This document shows, one piece after another, positions 18,500 through 25,612 of a stretch of 64,000 bases of DNA. The position numbers were made by a program, and so were the translations under genes. Source of the DNA: Bacillota bacterium (lineage in GTDB: Bacteria; Bacillota; Clostridia; Acetivibrionales; DTU013); assembly GCA_023433505.1 (NCBI GenBank), contig JAEZCO010000048.1, forward strand, positions 1 to 64,000. Direction: 5' to 3'. How positions within the stretch are numbered: position 1 is the first letter of the stretch; every line of letters begins with the position of its first letter. The notes below the pieces were generated by a model that saw only the letters and a list, made by a program, of their open reading frames with translations, had not been told where the DNA came from and searched no databases.

Positions 18500-19519
18500 A
18501 TGGAGGCGTTAAAAAATAACAGGCTGCATTTTATCCTTGTACTTGTCGCATTGCCTTTGCTGACCGCTCTTGTATGCATTGGAATAGGGAGATATTCACT
18601 TTCCATCGGTGAATCCTTCGCGGTTCTGTCCAGAAGTTTGCTTTTCGGAAAAGAATCCGTAGATTTGCAAAGCTACAGTGTAATCATAATGATTCGCCTG
18701 CCTCGCATCATACTTGCTTTGTTGTGTGGTGCGGGACTTGCCGTTTCGGGTGCCTCCTTCCAGTCGCTTTTTACCAATCCCCTTGCAACTCCCGATACTT
18801 TGGGAGTTGCAGCGGGAGCTTCCTTTGGAGCGGTACTGGCGCTGCTTGTATGGGACAATTTGATATGGGTTCAGGCGATCGCTTTGTTGATGGGACTCAT
18901 GGCGGTTTTGCTCACATATTCCATCAGCAGGCTGAGAGAAAAGTCTACCCTTATCATGATGATTCTTTCAGGAATAGTAATATCGTCTATGTTTCAAGCC
19001 TTTGTCTCATTGATTAAGTACCTTGCCGATCCGGAAGACAAGCTTCCGGCAATCACATATTGGCTGATGGGGAGTTTGTCCAGCATAACCTATAGAAGCC
19101 TTCTGATAGGTGCTCCGTTTATTATTGTGGGAATAGTACTGGTTTTTGCATTACGCTGGAAGCTTAATGTAATTTCTCTCAGTGAGGATGAAGCCCGATC
19201 TATGGGCGTCAATGTCAAACAACTGCGGCTGCTGATAATATTTGCGGCCACAATGATAACAGCCTCTGCAATCTCCATGTGCGGGCAGGTAGGATGGATC
19301 GGACTGCTTATTCCCCATATTGCACGCATGATGTTCGGAAGCAATAACCGGTTTGTTATTCCTGCAAGTATAAGCTTTGGCGCAGTGTTTATGCTTGTAA
19401 TCGATACGGCTGCCAGGAGCGCTACCGCGGCGGAAATACCTGTCTCCATACTTACGGCAACCATTGGCGCGCCATTTTTTATTTTCCTTCTTAGAAGGAC
19501 GGGAGGTGCCTGGATGTGA
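18500..19519 (+). CDS. FecCD/BtuC-type ABC transporter permease
   Basis: The 339-residue membrane protein shows about ten hydrophobic segments. It carries the FecCD motifs RLPRIILALLCGAGLAVSGA and FQSLFTNPLATPDTLGVAAGA near the N-terminus, and GWIGLLIPHIARM near residue 270, which contacts the ATPase. It would form a homodimeric channel with the binding protein and ATPase of the same operon. It starts 3 bases after the binding-protein stop and overlaps the ATPase start by 4 bases. Confidence 0.93.
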   Translation: MEALKNNRLHFILVLVALPLLTALVCIGIGRYSLSIGESFAVLSRSLLFGKESVDLQSYSVIIMIRLPRIILALLCGAGLAVSGASFQSLFTNPLATPDTLGVAAGASFGAVLALLVWDNLIWVQAIALLMGLMAVLLTYSISRLREKSTLIMMILSGIVISSMFQAFVSLIKYLADPEDKLPAITYWLMGSLSSITYRSLLIGAPFIIVGIVLVFALRWKLNVISLSEDEARSMGVNVKQLRLLIIFAATMITASAISMCGQVGWIGLLIPHIARMMFGSNNRFVIPASISFGAVFMLVIDTAARSATAAEIPVSILTATIGAPFFIFLLRRTGGAWM

Positions 19520-20304
19520 TTTTCGAAGTGCGAGGCGGCGGCTTCAGATATGCAAAAGGGAGAGATATCCTCAAAAATATCCAATTTTCTATAGGAAAGG
19601 GGGATGTGCTTTCTATTCTCGGTCCCAATGGCGTTGGGAAAACAACCTTGCTCAAATGCATGATGGGTTTATTAAAATGGAATAGCGGCGGAAGCTATAT
19701 TGACGGTGAGGACATAGCCAGGATGAGCCATCGGAGGCTATGGCAGAAAATTGCCTATGTGCCTCAGGCAAAAAGCTCTGTTTTTGCTTATACAACCGAG
19801 GAAATGGTTTTGCTGGGACGGAGTGCCCACATCGGGATCATAAGCCAGCCTTCGATTGAAGATCATGAAAAAGTGAAGGCGGCGATGGATGCGGTAGGTA
19901 TATCCTATCTGAGGGGAAAGGCGTGCAACCGCATTAGCGGCGGTGAGCTCCAAATGGTTCTGATTGCCAGGGCACTGACCACAGAACCCGCCATGCTTGT
20001 TCTGGATGAGCCGGAATCCAATCTTGATTTTAAAAATCAACTGATAATACTGGAAATTATAAAGGAAATTGCCAAGACCAGAGGCATTTCTTCGATATTT
20101 AATACGCATTACCCTGCTCACGCACTAAAAATCTCCAATAAATCCCTGATTCTTAACAAACAGGGACAGAGCATTTTTGGTGATACCAAAGAAGTGGTCA
20201 ACTGCGAGAACATGCGGGACAGCTTTTCCGTTAACGTGCATATCAGCGAGGTTCAGATATGCAACGAAAGGCACAGTCTTGTCATACCTTTGGGCATTGT
20301 CTAG
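19516..20304 (+). CDS. FepC/BtuD-type ABC transporter ATPase
   Basis: The 262-residue ATPase energises the chelate importer. Walker A is LGPNGVGKTT near residue 35, the signature ISGGELQMVLIARAL near 140, Walker B MLVLDEPESNLDF near 160, and the switch His is in FNTHYP. GTG 19516 overlaps the permease stop and follows GGGAGGTG. It is the last gene of the nitrogenase-like operon. No obvious intrinsic terminator follows before the transposase remnant. Confidence 0.93.
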   Translation: MIFEVRGGGFRYAKGRDILKNIQFSIGKGDVLSILGPNGVGKTTLLKCMMGLLKWNSGGSYIDGEDIARMSHRRLWQKIAYVPQAKSSVFAYTTEEMVLLGRSAHIGIISQPSIEDHEKVKAAMDAVGISYLRGKACNRISGGELQMVLIARALTTEPAMLVLDEPESNLDFKNQLIILEIIKEIAKTRGISSIFNTHYPAHALKISNKSLILNKQGQSIFGDTKEVVNCENMRDSFSVNVHISEVQICNERHSLVIPLGIV

Positions 20305-20344
20305 CGTGACCATGACTGCAAGGTGTGCCGGACAAAGAACCGGA

Positions 20345-20555
20345 AGCGGCTTTAGCCTTTGCTCTCACGCCGCGTGACTTATTGGAATAATAACCGTAAT
20401 AACGGACAGTCTGCTCTTGTTTATTGGGGATGTGTGTGGTCAGGCGGGGCGAGGAAGTCAACGGCTGAGAAGGTCTCAACCCTATAAGTGGTCTTGCCTC
20501 ATAAACAGCTTTGCCAGTTCCATTCTCAGACTTATTGTCTGGGATGTATTTCAGA
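20345..20555 (-). pseudogene. IS91-family transposase remnant, C-terminal part
   Basis: On the minus strand the sequence reads LKYIPDNKSENGTGKAVYEA, then FSAVDFLA, a frameshift, then RLTTHIPNKQEQTVRYYGYY and SNKSRGVRAKAKAA. HIPNK..Q.VRYYG.YSN.SRG is the diagnostic C-terminal block of IS91-family rolling-circle transposases, with the two catalytic Tyr in YxxxY spacing. The N-terminal part is missing here but is present at 13677-13930, overlapping only over the 60-bp direct repeat. Confidence 0.75.
20495..20555. repeat. Right copy of the island-flanking direct repeat
   Basis: This is a near-identical direct copy of 13677-13736 and marks the right edge of the nitrogenase-like island. Confidence 0.85.
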
Positions 20556-20571
20556 TGGGCAGGCTAATTTC

Positions 20572-20621
20572 TTGACGTTCCATTCAGAAAATGATATACT
20601 GTTCTATACCCCTATGGGTAT
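20572..20621 (+). promoter_or_regulatory. csoR promoter with CsoR operator
   Basis: TTGACG (20572-20577) and TATACT (20595-20600) have a 17-base spacer. Right after the -10 box is ATACCCCTATGGGTAT (20606-20621), a near-palindromic G/C-tract site typical of CsoR-family repressors, suggesting autoregulation. Two similar 16-mers lie in the P-type ATPase promoter at 23.5 kb. Confidence 0.75.
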
Positions 20622-20649
20622 GGCGTTGTGCAGAAGGGAGCATGATAAT

Positions 20650-20925
20650 ATGCGTCAATGTATGGACTCGGAGAATCTGCATAGAAGAATGAATAAAATA
20701 ATAGGCCAAATTAAGGCAATCGACAAGATGATTGACGAGGATATTCCTTGTGAGGATGTCCTGATTCAAATAAACGCGGTTAAAAGCGCCTTGCATAAAG
20801 TCGGGCAGGTTGTTCTGGAAGGTCATATAAACCATTGCGTCAAAGAAGGGATTGAGCATGGGGATGCAGATAAAACCATTGCTGATTTCACCAAAGCGGT
20901 AGAACATTTTTCAAGAATGTCATAA
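20650..20925 (+). CDS. csoR: CsoR-family copper-sensing transcriptional repressor
   Basis: The 91-residue all-helical repressor belongs to the CsoR/RcnR (DUF156) family. The Cu(I) ligand fingerprint is intact: Cys in IPCEDVL, then His exactly 25 residues later and Cys 4 after that in LEGHINHCV, as in CsoR (Cys-His-Cys). The longest open frame starts at 20488. ATG 20650 lies 10 bases after GAAGGGAG and gives the normal family length. The predicted operator precedes the gene. The likely target is the metal ATPase at 23.55 kb, which has matching operators, although a MerR/ABC cassette lies in between. Confidence 0.88.
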   Translation: MRQCMDSENLHRRMNKIIGQIKAIDKMIDEDIPCEDVLIQINAVKSALHKVGQVVLEGHINHCVKEGIEHGDADKTIADFTKAVEHFSRMS

Positions 20926-21007
20926 CATTAAAAATATTCATGGCAGGCGCAAAAAGGAAGCTGGATGAGCCAGTCATTCGTAAATAGTATCAATAAGTTC
21001 TGAAAGC

Positions 21008-21040
21008 ATGGCGTAGCGTAAGGCTACGCCATATTTTCAT
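21008..21040. terminator. Hairpin between convergent csoR and ABC permease genes
   Basis: ATGGCGTAGC (21008-21017) pairs perfectly with GCTACGCCAT (21023-21032) around a 5-base loop, followed by ATTTTCATT on the + strand. It lies between convergent genes and probably ends transcription from the csoR side. The U-tract is weak. Confidence 0.6.
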
Positions 21041-21092
21041 TAAACTACCGGCCGGTATAATGGAAAATTTATATCAAATTAATGGCGGAAGT

Positions 21093-21836
21093 CTATTCCC
21101 ACTTAAAAAAGCGGAGAGAAACAGTAGTACATAGTACTGCAATTACAATCATCACAACCACCGGAATAAAAACACTACCGATTGGCAGACCGAGTGAAGC
21201 AGTTTTGAGAAGTTTTATTCCTTGAGTCAGTGGCAATAGATCGGCTACTTTTTGTAGTGCAACGGGCATCACTTCGTAAGGCAGCGTAGCGCCTGAAAAA
21301 ATAAGCATTGGAAAATAAAGCAGGCTGGCAGCGACACTTGCTATTTTAATGTTTGGGGCAATTCCTCCCACCAGCAGCCCAATGCTGAACATTGACAGCA
21401 TAACCAGTAAGTATGCTCCTAAGAATTGAAGCCATGAGCCGTATAGCTGATAGCCGAAAAATATTGCCCCTGTTGCATAGACAAGGATAAGGGAAATAAT
21501 CGAATAAAGTGCGTAAATGACAACCTGTACCGCCAAAATAAGAGCAGGACTGGTAGGTGTGACTTTGAACCGCTTTAATATTTTTCTGCTTCGATAATCC
21601 GATACAACTAAGGGAAGCCCCATCACACCTCCGGCACAAATGGCAATGGTTGATACCGCGCCGAAAGATTGTTCCAAAAAGGTATATTCCGCGCCGTCGA
21701 AAGCAGGCTTATTTCCAAACACCGCTCCCAAGATAATGACGACGACAACAGGCATACAGATAGCAAAAATGAACATGTCCATCCCACGGAGGGATAACCT
21801 GATTTCTGTTTTCAGCAAGGCTCTAAAGGCTTTCAT
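21093..21836 (-). CDS. ABC-2 type transporter permease
   Basis: This 247-residue membrane protein has about six hydrophobic segments and the ABC-2 architecture seen in drug or antibiotic exporters. The stretch FSGATLPYEVMPVALQKVADLLPLTQGIK is split by the typical C-terminal loop (P..L..V...LPLT.....L). It overlaps the ATPase gene by 14 bases and would form the channel for that protein. Cargo is unknown. The MerR regulator upstream suggests drug-inducible export. Confidence 0.88.
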   Translation of the reverse strand: MKAFRALLKTEIRLSLRGMDMFIFAICMPVVVVIILGAVFGNKPAFDGAEYTFLEQSFGAVSTIAICAGGVMGLPLVVSDYRSRKILKRFKVTPTSPALILAVQVVIYALYSIISLILVYATGAIFFGYQLYGSWLQFLGAYLLVMLSMFSIGLLVGGIAPNIKIASVAASLLYFPMLIFSGATLPYEVMPVALQKVADLLPLTQGIKLLKTASLGLPIGSVFIPVVVMIVIAVLCTTVSLRFFKWE

Positions 21837-22554
21837 TCTCTACCTCCTCGTCGGTGAACCAAAGATATGCGTCCTCAAATTTTTCATAAGGACTGGCAGT
21901 GATTGCTTCTTGTACTGTCCCGTAAAAAATACTTTCTCCCTTTTTCAATATCATGATTTTGTTGCAAAGTGCTTCCACCTCGTCCATGAAATGAGAGGTT
22001 AATAAAATTGAAATCCCTTTCGCTTTTAATTCGACAAGGCTTTTCCACACATCCCGCCGTGCTTTAGCGTCCAGGCCGGTGGTTAGCTCGTCCAGGAATA
22101 CGACCTCGGGATTTGGGATTAGTGCCAGCACGATAAAAAGCCGCTGCTTCTGACCTCCCGAAAGCTCGCTGACCAGGCTTTTCAGCTTGTCAGAAAGTCC
22201 GAATTGCTTTAAAAGATCGTCATAATCCAGAGCGGTTTTGTAAAGCGAAGCAGTGACTTCACATAGTTCATCCACCCTTATTTTGTCCTGATAGGTCGCT
22301 TCCTGAAATTGAACGCCCACCTTCTCAAATAATCTTGTGCGCTCTTTTTGCGGATTCATTTCCAGAATAGATATGGTTCCGCTGTCGGGCTTCTTTGTTC
22401 CTAAAATACATTCAAGTGTGGTGCTTTTGCCTGCACCATTTGCACCCAGCAAGCCAAATACTTCTCCTCGGCAAATGGAGATATTGATATTCTCCACCGC
22501 TTTGATGTGGTCGTAAGATTTGCATAGGTTTTTTACATCAATCGTTGTTTCCAT
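21823..22554 (-). CDS. ABC transporter ATPase (drug/antibiotic export type)
   Basis: The 243-residue ATPase pairs with the ABC-2 permease. Walker A is LLGANGAGKSTT near residue 40, the signature LSGGQKQRLFIVLALI near 135, Walker B VVFLDELTTGLD near 155, and the switch His is in LLTSHFMDE. The start chosen is ATG at 22554, preceded by AGGAGGG, since the frame continuing to 22596 crosses the regulatory palindrome. The gene follows the MerR regulator and has its own MerR-type promoter in between. Confidence 0.92.
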   Translation of the reverse strand: METTIDVKNLCKSYDHIKAVENINISICRGEVFGLLGANGAGKSTTLECILGTKKPDSGTISILEMNPQKERTRLFEKVGVQFQEATYQDKIRVDELCEVTASLYKTALDYDDLLKQFGLSDKLKSLVSELSGGQKQRLFIVLALIPNPEVVFLDELTTGLDAKARRDVWKSLVELKAKGISILLTSHFMDEVEALCNKIMILKKGESIFYGTVQEAITASPYEKFEDAYLWFTDEEVENESL

Positions 22555-22586
22555 GCGGTTAAATCCCTCCTTTTCTTTGCATAAAA

Positions 22587-22617
22587 AGAATAACACCAGA
22601 ACAAAGTCTGGTGTTAA
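22587..22617 (-). promoter_or_regulatory. MerR-type promoter/operator of the ABC exporter
   Basis: On the minus strand, TTAACA (22612-22617) and TATTCT (22587-22592) are separated by 19 bases. This over-long spacer is characteristic of MerR-activated promoters. The dyad TAACACCAGA (22591-22600) / TCTGGTGTTA (22607-22616) is a perfect 10-bp inverted repeat within it. The site overlaps the merR stop codon. The promoter of merR itself has the same layout. Confidence 0.7.
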
Positions 22618-23375
22618 AGTGTAGGGTTTTTATGAAATTGTTTTTTCATTTTTTCAAGCTGAGCAAGCATAACTTTTGCGTTTTGTTCTGCGCAATGCAA
22701 TGATGTGAGCAGCTTATCGCATATGGAAATAATATCGTCATTTTGCTTTGGTGTGTCAATTACCTGCCGAATGTTTGCTTCGGGATTTTGAGATAGGGTA
22801 TTCAGCATTCGCAAAATTGCTGAAAGGGAGTAATTGGCACAACGCAAGGAACGTATGATTTTCAGCCGTCGAATATCTTCGTCACCATAAACGCGATAAC
22901 CATTTTGTTTTCGCTTTACAGTAAGTAATCCGTTCATTTCCCAATTTCTCAAAGCGTCTATTGAGATTTGCAAATAATCGGCTGCTTCTTTTCTGGTTAA
23001 AAATGTAGTGCTTGTTTCCTGACTGTTGCCTGATAACAGCTTTTCAGCAATGGATACAGCTTCTTCGGCATTTCTTTGCTCATTTCCAATCTGTTGCAGA
23101 TAATATTCCGTCAAGCAAATTGCCTTGCCAAAATCCCCAAGCGCGGAAGTTTTAATAATAGTAATGGCTTGCTTCCTCAGACCATTTTGCAGGACTTCAA
23201 CCTTTAGCGCAATTCTCGCAAATTTAAACTGCTCCATATGAAGATCTGTAAAGACACGATAGCCATTTTCTCTACGCTCCGGTTTGGGAATCAGTTCAAG
23301 TTCTTCATAAAGCCGCACAGTATTGGGATGGATTCCAATGCCATGTGCAATTTCAGATGTCTTGTACGTGTTCAT
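22614..23375 (-). CDS. MerR-family regulator with two MerR DNA-binding domains
   Basis: The 253-residue regulator has an N-terminal MerR helix-turn-helix (YKTSEIAHGIGIHPNTVRLYEE, residues 4-25, wing ENGYRVFTD). A second comparable domain lies near residues 130-200 (FLTRKEAADYLQISIDALRNWE, wing NGYRVYGDEDI). Two complete MerR domains in one chain are uncommon but known in this group. ATG 23375 follows GGTGGTG; the frame extends further to 23414 without a better start. It most likely activates the ABC exporter genes downstream and its own promoter in response to an unknown drug-like ligand. Confidence 0.85.
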   Translation of the reverse strand: MNTYKTSEIAHGIGIHPNTVRLYEELELIPKPERRENGYRVFTDLHMEQFKFARIALKVEVLQNGLRKQAITIIKTSALGDFGKAICLTEYYLQQIGNEQRNAEEAVSIAEKLLSGNSQETSTTFLTRKEAADYLQISIDALRNWEMNGLLTVKRKQNGYRVYGDEDIRRLKIIRSLRCANYSLSAILRMLNTLSQNPEANIRQVIDTPKQNDDIISICDKLLTSLHCAEQNAKVMLAQLEKMKKQFHKNPTL

Positions 23376-23401
23376 TTTTTTCACCACCGTTCTATTGCAC
23401 C

Positions 23402-23432
23402 ATAATATCACCATATAAAAGTCTGGTGTTAT
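23402..23432 (-). promoter_or_regulatory. MerR-type promoter of the merR gene
   Basis: On the minus strand, ATAACA (23427-23432), a 19-base spacer beginning CCAGACTTT, and TATTAT (23402-23407). The spacer starts with the same nine bases as that of the exporter promoter at 22587-22617, and the dyad is partly kept (CACCA / TGGTG). This implies autoregulation. Confidence 0.65.
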
Positions 23433-23487
23433 AATGTGGGGTTTTAATTGTAACCCATAAAAATCAAAGGTGCAAGCCTGTGAACTC

Positions 23488-23540
23488 TTGACAAGGGATA
23501 CCTATGGGGGTATTATATACCCATACCCCTATAAGTATAT
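23488..23540 (+). promoter_or_regulatory. P-type ATPase promoter with two CsoR-like operators
   Basis: TTGACA (23488-23493) and TATTAT (23511-23516) are 17 bases apart. ATACCTATGGGGGTAT (23498-23513) covers the spacer and -10 box, and ATACCCCTATAAGTAT (23523-23538) lies just downstream. Both match the csoR operator in form. Confidence 0.7.
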
Positions 23541-23549
23541 AGAAGGAGA

Positions 23550-25412
23550 ATGTCATTGCTACGATTATTAAAAGACGACGAAAGGCGCACCATCATACTT
23601 CTGATCATATCGCTTCTGTCGGTTGTTGTTAGCCTCTTTGATATCGGAAATCTGCCCGTTAACGCCGCATGGGCGGCAATTTTACTATGCGGCATACCCA
23701 TCATCAAAGGTGCAATTGTCGGCCTGGTCACCGAGTTTGATATCAAAGCGGATGTTTTGGTATCCATTGCGTTGCTTGCGTCGGTCATCATTGGTGAAAT
23801 CTTTGCTGCCGGTGAAGTAGCCTTTATTATGGCTGTCGGCGCGTATTTGGAAGAACGTACCGTAGCGAAAGCCCGCGCGGGCATTGAAAAATTGGTGCAC
23901 CTCACCCCGGCATCGGCTAGGGTTATTCGAAACAGAGAAGAAATCATCATACCCGCCGAGCAGGTCAAGGTCGGCGATGTCCTGCGTGTACTTGCGGGCG
24001 AGACCATTGCCGTCGATGGCATTATTACATACGGTCAAACCTCTGTCAATCAGGCGGTGATGACCGGGGAATCCCTGCCGGTGGACAAGAGCGCCGGAGA
24101 CGAGGTTTCCAGCGGTACGGTAAATCAATTCGGCACCTTTGATATGAAAGCCACCAAAGTTGGTCAGGACAGCTCCTTGCAAAGAATGATCCGGCTGGTG
24201 CAGTCGGCGGACGCCAGCAAAGCAAAGATCGTCGGGATCGCGGACAGATGGGCTACCTGGATTGTAGTCATCGCACTGGTTTCCGCCGCGGCTACATGGT
24301 TTATCACGGGTGAGATCATACGCGCCGTGACGATATTGGTTGTATTTTGCCCCTGCGCTTTAGTGCTGGCGACGCCGACAGCAATTATGGCCGGCATCGG
24401 CAACGCCACCAGGTTTGGCATCCTGATACGCGAAGGAGAAGCACTGGAAAGGCTTTCTGAGGTCAAGCGTGTGGCCTTTGACAAAACAGGCACACTAACC
24501 TATGGCAAACCGGATGTGGTAGCCGTCGAGAGCTTTGATCCCGGCCTGTCCGGTGAAGACTTGCTATCCCTGACAGCTTCCGCAGAACTGCGTTCCGAGC
24601 ATCCCCTGGGGAAGGCCATTGTCGCCCATTACAAGGCCGCGTCTAAGAAAGCTTTGCCGGAGCCCAACGATTTTCAAATGCTTGCGGGGCGCGGTGTATC
24701 CGCAACCATAAATGGTCATGCGATACTCGCAGGTAACGCGGAAATGCTGTGTGGCAGCTCTGTTCCGCTTACTCAAGGGATAGCGGACAAAGCCGATGCG
24801 TACAGAAGTGACGGTTGCACCGTCATCTATATTTCTGTGGACGGACGTGCGGCAGGCTTTATTGCCCTGTCGGACACTTTGCGTCCAGAGGCTGTGGATA
24901 TGATCAAAAGCATTGAGAAAATCGGTGTCAAAAGCGTACTGCTCACGGGTGACAACTGCCATGCCGCTTCTCATATGGCAAAGATTGCAGGCATTCGCGA
25001 TGTTCATAACCAATGCCTGCCCGAGAATAAAATGGATGTCATCCAACGGTATCAAAGCCACGGCGATTTGGTCTGCATGGTGGGCGACGGTGTAAATGAC
25101 GCGCCCGCGCTGAAAAAGGCCCATGTCGGCATCGCAATGGGAGGCATTGGCAGCGATATCGCCGTAGATGCCGCCGACATTGCACTTGTCGGTGATGAAA
25201 TAAAGGGCATTCCCCATTTACTTGCCTTGTCCAAAAAAACGATGCATACCATCAAGCTGAATATGGCGCTTTCCATGGTACTGAATTTTGCGGCCATTCT
25301 TCTTGCAATGACAGGCATTCTCAATCCTGTTCTGGGTGCCTTGGTGCATAATGTCGGTTCGGTGGCGGTGATTATTAACTCATCCTTATTATTAAAATGG
25401 AGGGAGCGTTAA
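23550..25412 (+). CDS. P1B-type heavy-metal-translocating ATPase
   Basis: This membrane pump exports a soft metal ion by ATP hydrolysis. All P-type landmarks are present: TGES in the actuator domain, CPC in the sixth membrane helix (VVFCPCALVLATPT), the phosphorylated Asp in DKTGTLTYG, the P1B-specific SEHPLG, and GDGVNDAPAL. There is no N-terminal metal-binding domain, so it is short (620 residues). CPC is found in both Cu(I) and Zn/Cd pumps, and the last helices (LVHNVGSVAVIINSS) are not diagnostic. The CsoR-like operators argue for copper. AAGGAG lies only one base before ATG 23550 but seven before the in-frame TTG at 23556, so the TTG may be the true start. Confidence 0.92.
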   Translation: MSLLRLLKDDERRTIILLIISLLSVVVSLFDIGNLPVNAAWAAILLCGIPIIKGAIVGLVTEFDIKADVLVSIALLASVIIGEIFAAGEVAFIMAVGAYLEERTVAKARAGIEKLVHLTPASARVIRNREEIIIPAEQVKVGDVLRVLAGETIAVDGIITYGQTSVNQAVMTGESLPVDKSAGDEVSSGTVNQFGTFDMKATKVGQDSSLQRMIRLVQSADASKAKIVGIADRWATWIVVIALVSAAATWFITGEIIRAVTILVVFCPCALVLATPTAIMAGIGNATRFGILIREGEALERLSEVKRVAFDKTGTLTYGKPDVVAVESFDPGLSGEDLLSLTASAELRSEHPLGKAIVAHYKAASKKALPEPNDFQMLAGRGVSATINGHAILAGNAEMLCGSSVPLTQGIADKADAYRSDGCTVIYISVDGRAAGFIALSDTLRPEAVDMIKSIEKIGVKSVLLTGDNCHAASHMAKIAGIRDVHNQCLPENKMDVIQRYQSHGDLVCMVGDGVNDAPALKKAHVGIAMGGIGSDIAVDAADIALVGDEIKGIPHLLALSKKTMHTIKLNMALSMVLNFAAILLAMTGILNPVLGALVHNVGSVAVIINSSLLLKWRER

Positions 25413-25414
25413 AA

Positions 25415-25600
25415 ATGAAATCAATCATTATTACAGTGTGTGGTTTAATTGTTGGCGTTGGACTGGTTGGGGCGGGTACATATTATCTCATAAAGGAAAA
25501 GGGCGACAGGGAATCCGTTAAAATATACGGGATCTTTGCCGCCATCGGCGCGGTGATACTTATCGGCATGATGATAAAAATATTGGTTGCAGGGTTTTAA
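25415..25600 (+). CDS. Small two-helix membrane protein downstream of the metal ATPase
   Basis: The 61-residue protein begins two bases after the ATPase stop, with GGAGGGAGCG as ribosome site. Two hydrophobic stretches, IIITVCGLIVGVGLVGAGTY and IFAAIGAVILIGMMIKILV, flank a charged loop KEKGDRESVK. It is co-transcribed with the ATPase and might be a pump accessory or modulator. I recognise no named family. The frame could begin at 25397 inside the ATPase, but that start has no ribosome site. Confidence 0.7.
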   Translation: MKSIIITVCGLIVGVGLVGAGTYYLIKEKGDRESVKIYGIFAAIGAVILIGMMIKILVAGF

Positions 25601-25612
25601 ACCCAAGCATCA

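Noticed and set aside
13677..20555. A single IS91 gene interrupted by insertion of the operon
   Set aside because: The order of the halves is wrong for a simple insertion. On the minus strand, the C-terminal part lies before the N-terminal part. Integration of a circle, or two separately truncated copies, explains the order better.
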